Assembly (NCBI GenBank): GCA_022820485.1
Contig: JAJEFJ010000004.1
Coordinates: 1 to 41,671 of the forward strand
Origin: Candidatus Latescibacterota bacterium
Lineage (GTDB): Bacteria > Latescibacterota > UBA2968 > UBA8231
Length of the DNA stretch: 41,671 nt
Direction of reading: 5' to 3'
The notes below the pieces were generated by a model. That model did no database searches. It was given only the letters and a program-made list of their open reading frames with translations, and was not told where the DNA came from. Of the stretch, positions 31,727 to 38,535 are shown piece by piece. Positions within the stretch are counted from its first letter, which is position 1; every line of letters begins with the position of its first letter. Made by a program: the position numbers and the translations under genes.

Positions 31727-33736
31727 ATGCGGCTCCTTTGCTCCCTTCCGCTTGGCCGATTCGCCGCTATCTGCATGTTGTTAGGGCTGGGGGTGCGGCC
31801 GGGGCTAGCCGAGGTGGAAACATACCACATCGGCCGCGGTGGCTTGTCATGGGCCTCTCAAGCGGACATCCAAAACGGAACCGTAGGGGTAGAGGGTGCG
31901 CTACAACCGCTGGAGTTGCGCAGCGGCCAGAATCTTATGGAGTTGCTACGAGCCGCAGGTCAGACTTGGCTCAACGGCAGCCCCAGCGACTTTACCAAGC
32001 CCGGACAGCCGCGCACTTGGTCCAACGACGGCCCCTTCAATCAGGTAAACGGTCCCCTGCAGCTCGTTGACGGCGACCCTTCCAGTTCGTCAGAAGGCGC
32101 GTTCCGCACGGCGCGCAACCAAGCGGGGGCCACGTTTTTCTGGGACCTCGGCGCTCCTTTCCCCATAGAACGCGTGCGGTTTGCACCAGCACCCGGCGAG
32201 CTAGATTGGTTTATCAAGGCATTTGAACTGCGAGTGAGCGACGGCGAGCAGTTCGACGAGGTCAGGCGACCCGTCTATCACCTGCTGAGCCGCGTCGAGG
32301 ACAACAAGAATCCAGTGGTCGAGCTTTCCTTCAACGGAGTGCAGGGGCGCTTTCTCCAGCTCAAGGTGCTCTCGCGCAATCCCTTCAACCTCGCGGAATT
32401 CGCAGTGTACGGCGAGGGATTCGTGCCCGTGTCCAGCTATGTCTCGCAGCTCCATTCCTTTGGGCGGCCCGTGAATTTCGGGCGACTCGCGGTGCGGGCC
32501 GAACGGTTGAACCGCGGCGCAGCAGGCGACACCGCGATCGTGCGCTTACAGCTCCGCAGCGGCATGGACGACACCCCCATAGCCTACTTTCGCCGCGACC
32601 GCGACACCGGCGTCCGCGAAGAAGTGTCTCTGTCCGAGTACAACAATCTGCCCAGACGCGCCCTGTACCGCCGCGATCCAACCACCGGAGCCGTGCTAGG
32701 AGAAGTAACTCGGACTGAATATCTCTCGCTGCCGTTGGCCGAGGTCGGGCCAGCGCGCGACTTTGTGCAGGCCGACATCCGCGAAGACGTGGAGAATTGG
32801 AGTTCTTGGACCCCACCACTGCAACTCGATTCGTCGGAGACGGTAATTATGCCGTTGGAACTGCCAAGCCCGCGCGAATTCTTGCAGTTTCGCGTCTTTT
32901 TCAACGGACATGCCGCGAGCACCATGCGCCTCGATAGCTTGGTGGTAGAGTTTTCTCCCGGACTGGTCAGCACGGCTGTCGGCGAGGTCGCATTGGTCGC
33001 TGATCCCAATCCCGTCGGCGGCGTCTTGGCCGTTCCGAGCGGGGTCGATACTTCCTTTGTCTGCGACATCCTCACCCAATTCGACGAAGACGATCTAGCG
33101 GGCTTTCGCGGCCTCAAGCTCACCGCTTTTCCACCGCCCGTGTTTGAGCGGCTGCAAATGGGCGATCCCCTCGTCGAGGTCTCGGACGTCGAGGTCGAGC
33201 TTATCGCCGAGGGTTTTCACGTCTTTTTCCCGCCGGTGACGCGCCAAAATAACCAGCCCATGCGACTGACCTTTAGTCTGCGGCTGCTGGAGTACCATAC
33301 GCCACTGAACGCCTTTTTGCTCGGCGACGGCGAGGTGCCGCCGCATCCGATTGTGGCCGGTAATGCCAGTGCCGAGGTGGGTACGGGATCCATTCATATT
33401 TTCGCCACAAGCGCCACACCCTCGGTCGAAGCCCTCCTCTCGACCGCCGTGCTCACGCCCAACGGCGATGGGGTCAACGACGAGGTCGAAGTCGCCGCGG
33501 TGCTGACGCAATTTGCCGACGAGGTGCCACTAGCCATCGAAATTTTTGATCTTTCCGGCCGCCGAGTGCGAGAACTGATTGCCGCGCCTCGGGCTGCGGG
33601 GGTCTATCGCGAAACCTGGGACGGACGAAATGGGAGCGGCACCAGGGTCGTGCCAGGTTTGTACCTATGTCGGATCGGGGTGCGCTCGGACATCGCCTCG
33701 ACCACCGCGACGCAACTCATAGGAGTGGCGTATTGA
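31727..33736 (+). CDS. Discoidin-like/FlgD-like secreted protein (669 aa)
   Basis: Starts MRLLCSLPLGRFAAICMLLG, a signal peptide with likely cleavage near GLAEV. Residues ~105-230 resemble a discoidin (F5/8 type C) domain: L-V-D-G-D-P-S, F-F-W-D-L-G-A-P-F, R-F-L-Q-L-K-V-L, and A-E-F-A-V-Y-G-E-G-F. Next come the shared V-N-F-G-R-L ... L-Q-L-R-S-G-M block and, near residue 440, V-P-S-G-V-D-T-S-F-V. The C-terminal ~95 residues are a CHU_C/FlgD-like domain with T-P-N-G-D-G-V-N-D, F-D-L-S-G-R-R-V-R-E-L, W-D-G-R-N-G and P-G-L-Y-L-C, ending QLIGVAY. This is the closest match in plan to the protein at 11044-13107. The stop overlaps the TTG start of the next gene. Confidence 0.83.
   Translation: MRLLCSLPLGRFAAICMLLGLGVRPGLAEVETYHIGRGGLSWASQADIQNGTVGVEGALQPLELRSGQNLMELLRAAGQTWLNGSPSDFTKPGQPRTWSNDGPFNQVNGPLQLVDGDPSSSSEGAFRTARNQAGATFFWDLGAPFPIERVRFAPAPGELDWFIKAFELRVSDGEQFDEVRRPVYHLLSRVEDNKNPVVELSFNGVQGRFLQLKVLSRNPFNLAEFAVYGEGFVPVSSYVSQLHSFGRPVNFGRLAVRAERLNRGAAGDTAIVRLQLRSGMDDTPIAYFRRDRDTGVREEVSLSEYNNLPRRALYRRDPTTGAVLGEVTRTEYLSLPLAEVGPARDFVQADIREDVENWSSWTPPLQLDSSETVIMPLELPSPREFLQFRVFFNGHAASTMRLDSLVVEFSPGLVSTAVGEVALVADPNPVGGVLAVPSGVDTSFVCDILTQFDEDDLAGFRGLKLTAFPPPVFERLQMGDPLVEVSDVEVELIAEGFHVFFPPVTRQNNQPMRLTFSLRLLEYHTPLNAFLLGDGEVPPHPIVAGNASAEVGTGSIHIFATSATPSVEALLSTAVLTPNGDGVNDEVEVAAVLTQFADEVPLAIEIFDLSGRRVRELIAAPRAAGVYRETWDGRNGSGTRVVPGLYLCRIGVRSDIASTTATQLIGVAY
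33721..33725 (+). promoter_or_regulatory. Ribosome binding site deciding a TTG start
   Basis: AGGAG lies 7 bases before TTG 33733, which overlaps the preceding TGA as TTGA. An ATG at 33667 is in frame, but it lies deep in the preceding gene and would add 22 polar residues before the signal peptide. Confidence 0.7.
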
Positions 33737-35748
33737 CCGCTTTCTTGCTAGTGCCGCTGCTGCTCGCTGGGGCGGCTTGGGGGCAGGCGTCGTCATGGGT
33801 CGTCGGCGCAAGTGGCGAACCCTGGGCCGATGTGGCCGAGCGCTGGATCGCCCTCGACGACTCTGTGCGTCTCGGGGCCGTCCAGCCTCGGGCCGTGCCT
33901 CCGGGGCACAACGTGCTGCGCGGATTGGTGCGCGCAACAGGTGTTGCCGCTCAGGTCAACATCTTTGACTACTCCTGGGCCTTTGCTAAAGACCCGGACC
34001 GGATGGAGATCAACAACCAACTCGTGGGCTGGAATCCGCGCATGTGGGGAGGCAACGCCGCGGTGATGCGCGGTCTCATAGATGGCGACGAACTGACTGC
34101 CTCTTTCGTCCATCCACCGCGCATCGACGGGCGGCCCAATGCTGCGGTGTTCTATACGTTCGATTTGGGCGTGCCCATCGCCCTCGACAGCCTCGTCTTC
34201 TTCCCACCCCAAAGCGGCTTTACCGACGACAACAGACGCCAGCGCAACGTCTTCCCCGTGGGCTACGAAGTAACGCGCACCAACACGCCCGCAGACTGGC
34301 TCATTTTCGAGGAAGAGGAGGTCGCGCTCGGGTCGCCCGGCTACCACCCGCTCGACGAGCTAGTCGGCAGCACCTTTTCCAACAACCAGAGCATTGTGTC
34401 GCTGCGGCCGCCCCTGCGCTTTACGCGCTTTTTGCGCTTCAAGTTCGGCGGCGTCACGTCGCTAGGCCTCCTCGCCGAGATACAAGCCTTTGGCCGCGGC
34501 TATCCCCAAGTGGCGCGCTACTTGTCGCAAGTCAAGTCCTTTGGCGAGCCAGTGAGCCTCGGCCGGATTACTTGGCACTTCACTCGCTATCGGCAGACGA
34601 GTTCCGGCCGCATCGTCGAAGACCCAGCGGCCCCAGTGCAGCTCGTCATCCAGACGCGCTCTGGCACGGACGACGATCCAATAGACCACTTTATTTTTGA
34701 CGAACTCAGTCGCCTCCTCAAAGTGGACCGCCCAACCTACGAAGACGCGCCGGCGGTCGTGCACGCCGCCTACCAACGCGCGCCTGGGTTCCAAGCGCGC
34801 CGAGGGGAGGATATTGAGAATTGGACGCCTTGGTCCATTGCCTATGTAGAGTCGGGCGACGAGGTGCGCTCGGCCGATGGTGGGGCGTTCTTCCAGTTTC
34901 GCTTTGAGATCGCCACGGAGCAGCCCTTTGCCTTTGGCGTGCTGGACAGCGTGGCCTTTGAGGTGTCGCCTCTGTTGGCCGACAGCGTGCTGGCCGAGGT
35001 CTCGCTCGCCGGGCCACTACCCGATCCCAAGGTACCGCTGGGCGTGGATACTACGTTTGTCTATGATATTCGCACAGTTTTCGCCACCAGCGGCCGCGTG
35101 GGGTTTGACGCAATCGAATTAGACGTGCCTCCGGGCGTGCGTTTTCTCGGCTTAGAGATTGACGAAGTGCCCGCGCAGGAAGGCGCGGATTTTTCCTTCG
35201 TCGCCACGCCCAACAAATTCAGCTTCACTTTTCCGCGAGTTTTTGTCGAGGACACGTCGTTCCGCGTGCGCTACCGCAGCGCGATCTACCAAGCATCGCT
35301 CTTTTTAGAGGGGCAATTGATCAACCGCGACCCACAGGCCACCCTCTTGCCTCAGTCGATTGAAGCGGGTGATGCGCGAGCAGATGTCGCCAGCAACAGC
35401 ATCCAAGTGGTGGCCAGCGAGGAGGAGCTGAGCGTCTTGGGTGCACTGCGGCTGTCTTCGCCGGTCGTAACGCCCAATGGCGACGGAGCCAACGACATCG
35501 TCGTCGCGGCCTTTGATTTATTTGGCGTCAACGGAGCGCCGACCACCATGGAAGTGCGCGACCTTGCCGGACGCCGCGTCGCCACCCTGCTCAGCGCCAC
35601 GTCCCAAGCCGGCTCCTACGCGCCGACTTGGGACGGCACGGGCACAGATGGGGAATTGGTGCCTCCCGGCCTCTACCTGGTGCAGCTAGCGGTCGAAATC
35701 GATTTAGGCGTGGAGACGCAGACGTACGCGGTCGCCGTCGCCTATTGA
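33733..35748 (+). CDS. Discoidin-like/FlgD-like secreted protein (671 aa)
   Basis: Read from TTG 33733, overlapping the upstream stop, with AGGAG in place. The product then begins with the signal peptide MTAFLLVPLLLAGAAWGQ. Residues ~105-255 hold a discoidin-like domain (L-I-D-G-D-E-L-T-A, F-Y-T-F-D-L-G-V-P-I, R-F-L-R-F-K-F-G, A-E-I-Q-A-F-G-R-G-Y). The shared blocks follow: L-S-Q-V-K-S-F-G-E-P-V-S-L-G-R-I-T-W, I-Q-T-R-S-G-T, and V-P-L-G-V-D-T-T-F-V-Y near residue 435. The C-terminal CHU_C/FlgD domain has T-P-N-G-D-G-A-N-D, R-D-L-A-G-R-R-V-A-T-L and P-P-G-L-Y-L-V, ending AVAVAY. It is the middle of three tandem paralogues, so recent duplication followed by divergence is likely. Confidence 0.83.
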   Translation: MTAFLLVPLLLAGAAWGQASSWVVGASGEPWADVAERWIALDDSVRLGAVQPRAVPPGHNVLRGLVRATGVAAQVNIFDYSWAFAKDPDRMEINNQLVGWNPRMWGGNAAVMRGLIDGDELTASFVHPPRIDGRPNAAVFYTFDLGVPIALDSLVFFPPQSGFTDDNRRQRNVFPVGYEVTRTNTPADWLIFEEEEVALGSPGYHPLDELVGSTFSNNQSIVSLRPPLRFTRFLRFKFGGVTSLGLLAEIQAFGRGYPQVARYLSQVKSFGEPVSLGRITWHFTRYRQTSSGRIVEDPAAPVQLVIQTRSGTDDDPIDHFIFDELSRLLKVDRPTYEDAPAVVHAAYQRAPGFQARRGEDIENWTPWSIAYVESGDEVRSADGGAFFQFRFEIATEQPFAFGVLDSVAFEVSPLLADSVLAEVSLAGPLPDPKVPLGVDTTFVYDIRTVFATSGRVGFDAIELDVPPGVRFLGLEIDEVPAQEGADFSFVATPNKFSFTFPRVFVEDTSFRVRYRSAIYQASLFLEGQLINRDPQATLLPQSIEAGDARADVASNSIQVVASEEELSVLGALRLSSPVVTPNGDGANDIVVAAFDLFGVNGAPTTMEVRDLAGRRVATLLSATSQAGSYAPTWDGTGTDGELVPPGLYLVQLAVEIDLGVETQTYAVAVAY

Positions 35749-35774
35749 CCGGCGCACCCTGCGGAGAAAAGCCG

Positions 35775-38252
35775 ATGCTTAGACACAATTGTCCCGTCGG
35801 GGCACCCCTTGTGGGTGCCCAAACCACCCCGAGGGCGCCCACAAGGGACGCCCCTACGGTATATCAGATCGCAGCTAAAAAACTGTCCCTGCTGCTTTTG
35901 CTCGTCTTTCACTCCGCTCTATACGCTCAGGACATCGTCTTTGCAGGGACGGACTTTGCGGCGTGGAATCATCCGGCCGGGCTCGTCCAAATCGGCTCCA
36001 CAGGAATCACTGTTAAGCGTTTCGGCACGACGTTTAACGCGGTCGCCAATGCCAACGAATTTTCATCCGTTACCATTGGCGACTACGGCCGCTTGCCAGT
36101 GCGCGCGCCCTCCAATCAGGCCCAAGCCGGACTAGTGGCCGACCAAGACCACAACACCTATTGGCAGCCCGACTTAGACGATCCGCTCCAGCAGTGGTGG
36201 CTAGAGGTCGATTTGGATCGCGCGGTCGTCGCCCGCAAGATCCGCGTAATTTTTCCCCAAACCGAGGACGCCCGTCCCTTTGAGTTTTTTTCAGTCCACA
36301 TCAGCCCAGGTATCCAAGTTGCGGGCGCGCCGGGTAAGCAAGTCGCGTTTGAACGCGTCGGTCGCCCGGTCAACAACAACACCAAGCAGGTGGTAGAGTT
36401 CGATCTCAGGACTGTCAACAAGCCTCCGCTCAGTGGAACGCCCAAGGGGCAGTACTTGGCCAAGAGCGACAGCTTGGATTTTTCTATCCTCCGCTTTGTG
36501 CGCTTTGAAGCGGCCGGCCAAACCCCCGGCGCAGCTCTCGCCGAAATCGAGGTAGATGGCATTGGCTTCAACCTTTCGACCCGAGTTTTTACCGAAGTGC
36601 GCGCGGAAAAGGGCGAGAAGTCATGGGGCGGCAGAACGTGGACCTCAAGAGCACGCGACTGCGACGGCTGCGGCAAGGCCAGCGGCGCGGAATTTCTCGT
36701 GGATGCGGACTTGGGCCGACGGCTGTGGAGTATCCAAGCCTCTTCTGGGGATCGCGATTGGCGCGACGACGGCGTCTGGTCGGTGATCGACTTTGGCAAC
36801 GTGTTCCGCATAGACCGGATCATCTTCGTGCCGCTCATCGGCGGCCGCAGCCCGTGGCTCTACGGCTACCAGCAGGGCGCGGTGGGCGGCTTTCCCATGT
36901 TCGATATCCTCACATCTGACGGCAGTCCGAGCAACACGGCCGATCCGACAGCCGAAGGGCCGTTTGACTACGAGTTGCTGTCCGAAGTGCGCACCAGCTA
37001 TCCCTTTAACGATTTCCAATTTCCCACCCGCGACACGCGCCTCATCCTCTGGCGCGTGATCGGCTTCTACGGGCGCGACGCCAACGCCTTGCAGCTTTTT
37101 GCCTTTCACCGCGAAGGCTATCCCAAGCGCGTCGAGTTGGAGTCCTCCGACCTCGACTTGGGTGCGGCGCGCAGCATCCGGCGCATCGAGTGGGACGCCG
37201 ACCTGCCGCCGGGTACGCGCTTAGAAGTGCAGACCCAGACGGGCAACGGCTTTACCGAAGTTACGCGCTACTTTCTCAAAAATGGCGATGAAGTCACCAA
37301 GGAAGCCTATGAAGCGGCGCGCAAGCGCTATCGCGGCGACATTGTGCAAGAAATGGTGCGCGATGCAACTTGGAGTACTTGGAGTCAGCCGCATCGCTTT
37401 TCCGGCCAGAGCTTTCAGTCGCCTTCACCGCGCCGCTACTTGCGCACGCGCATTCGCCTGTACAGCGACGCCCTAGATGTGTCGTCGGTGCTGCGCTCGC
37501 TGCGGGTTGTGGCCAATGATCCGGTCATTGTTGCTGGCCTGAGCGGCTCGGTGTGGCCGCGCGAAGCCGGGCTCGATTCGCTGACCGAATTTCGCTATAC
37601 CATCAAGCCGCAGGCATTCAACAGCCGCGACCCTGGGTTCGACCAAGTGTTGATCGCCTTGCCTCCAGGCAGCGCGGATGCCGAATTGATTGCGGCATGG
37701 GTGGGAGGCCAGCAGGTGGAAGCGAGCGGTTCGTTGCGCGGCGATTCGCTGTGGGTGCAGTTGCCGCCGCCAGTGGTAAAACGCGACTCCGTCAACATAG
37801 CGTTTGCAACGCGGGTTTTTGCTAGCCCGACAGTCTTTGAAACCTTCGTCTTTAATTCCAGTCAAGAAGACAACGCACAGGGCGTCGTACCAGCAGAATT
37901 GGGAGCCGATCAAGTGTTTGTGCCCGAGGTGGTGCAGGGCGCAACGCTAATCCGCAACTTGCGCCACTCCGAACTGTTCACGCCCAATGGCGACGCAGTC
38001 AACGACCTGTACGAGCTGAGTTTCACCGTCGTCAAAACCGACAAGCAGCCACATGCGCGCGTCTTTTCCCTCGACGGTCGCCTAATCGCCAAATTGAAAA
38101 ACGCCACTCCGCACGGTAGCCGTGCGACGTTCGCTTGGGACGGCCAGAGCAATGGCGAGATCGTGCCGCCGGGCATCTACATAGTGCATGTCGAGTTGCA
38201 AACCGATCCTAAGGACGAGGTCATCCAGCAGTACGTTCACGTCGTATATTAG
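35775..38252 (+). CDS. Discoidin-like/FlgD-like secreted protein (825 aa) with a repeat-encoded leader
   Basis: The longest paralogue of the group. The ATG at 35775 has GGAG upstream. The leader is unusual: about 36 residues precede the hydrophobic core L-S-L-L-L-L-L-V-F, and most of them (near G-A-P-L-V-G-A-Q and R-D-A-P-T) are encoded by a palindromic repeat related to the one at 30907-30931. Two discoidin-like units follow, the first ending A-E-I-E-V-D-G-I-G-F and the second with V-I-D-F-G-N-V-F-R-I-D-R-I. Then comes a divergent form of the shared block (I-R-R-I-E-W-D-A-D, V-Q-T-Q-T-G-N). The P-x-G-V-D-T motif is altered to E-A-G-L-D-S. The C-terminal FlgD-like domain has T-P-N-G-D-A-V-N-D and ends YVHVVY. 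It is followed by a DUF2283 gene. Confidence 0.82.
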   Translation: MLRHNCPVGAPLVGAQTTPRAPTRDAPTVYQIAAKKLSLLLLLVFHSALYAQDIVFAGTDFAAWNHPAGLVQIGSTGITVKRFGTTFNAVANANEFSSVTIGDYGRLPVRAPSNQAQAGLVADQDHNTYWQPDLDDPLQQWWLEVDLDRAVVARKIRVIFPQTEDARPFEFFSVHISPGIQVAGAPGKQVAFERVGRPVNNNTKQVVEFDLRTVNKPPLSGTPKGQYLAKSDSLDFSILRFVRFEAAGQTPGAALAEIEVDGIGFNLSTRVFTEVRAEKGEKSWGGRTWTSRARDCDGCGKASGAEFLVDADLGRRLWSIQASSGDRDWRDDGVWSVIDFGNVFRIDRIIFVPLIGGRSPWLYGYQQGAVGGFPMFDILTSDGSPSNTADPTAEGPFDYELLSEVRTSYPFNDFQFPTRDTRLILWRVIGFYGRDANALQLFAFHREGYPKRVELESSDLDLGAARSIRRIEWDADLPPGTRLEVQTQTGNGFTEVTRYFLKNGDEVTKEAYEAARKRYRGDIVQEMVRDATWSTWSQPHRFSGQSFQSPSPRRYLRTRIRLYSDALDVSSVLRSLRVVANDPVIVAGLSGSVWPREAGLDSLTEFRYTIKPQAFNSRDPGFDQVLIALPPGSADAELIAAWVGGQQVEASGSLRGDSLWVQLPPPVVKRDSVNIAFATRVFASPTVFETFVFNSSQEDNAQGVVPAELGADQVFVPEVVQGATLIRNLRHSELFTPNGDAVNDLYELSFTVVKTDKQPHARVFSLDGRLIAKLKNATPHGSRATFAWDGQSNGEIVPPGIYIVHVELQTDPKDEVIQQYVHVVY
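35799..35857. repeat. Palindromic repeat within the start of the 825-aa gene
   Basis: GGGGCACCCCTTGTGGGTGCCC pairs with GGGCGCCCACAAGGGACGCCCC. The 25 bases at 35833-35857 are the exact reverse complement of 30907-30931 in the 116-bp element. The repeat is read in frame between the start codon and the signal-peptide core. Confidence 0.75.
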
Positions 38253-38286
38253 CGAGACATCGAAGGTAGCAAACGAACGGAAGAAC

Positions 38287-38505
38287 ATGAAGATCAACTA
38301 CTTTGAAGATACGGATACCGCATTTATTGAGTTCACTTCTCAACCTGTCGCCGAAACCCGCGAGTTGTGCGAGAACATCTACATAGACCTCGACGAGCAA
38401 GGAAACCTCGTCGCCATGAAAATTGAGCACGCCAAGACGAGCGCCAACATCTTAGATTTCACCTTCGAGCGTCAAGAAAAGCAACCGAGTGATGACAGTG
38501 TTTAG
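38287..38505 (+). CDS. DUF2283 family protein (72 aa)
   Basis: The ATG at 38287 gives M-K-I-N-Y-F-E-D-T-D-T-A-F-I-E-F, the standard opening of DUF2283 proteins. It continues R-E-L-C-E-N-I-Y-I-D-L-D-E-Q-G-N-L-V-A-M-K-I-E-H-A, which fits the family's small beta fold. The frame is open from 38188, but that part overlaps the previous gene. DUF2283 genes often sit beside a DUF4258 toxin-like gene, and none is seen here. The stop lies within a 22-bp palindrome. It occupies the gap before an outer-membrane-like gene, as the Xre/RES pair does in the first locus. Antitoxin-like function is an inference. Confidence 0.85.
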   Translation: MKINYFEDTDTAFIEFTSQPVAETRELCENIYIDLDEQGNLVAMKIEHAKTSANILDFTFERQEKQPSDDSV

Positions 38506-38519
38506 TGGTCACTAAACAC
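38498..38519. promoter_or_regulatory. 22-bp perfect palindrome, candidate operator or transcript-end hairpin
   Basis: GTGTTTAGTG and CACTAAACAC form perfect 10-bp arms around GT. It includes the DUF2283 stop codon and ends 16 bases before the GTG of the outer-membrane-like gene. A partial third arm, ACTAAAC, follows. A regulator site seems likelier than a terminator because no T-run follows. Confidence 0.5.
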
Positions 38520-38535
38520 TAAACAGGAGGAGGAC

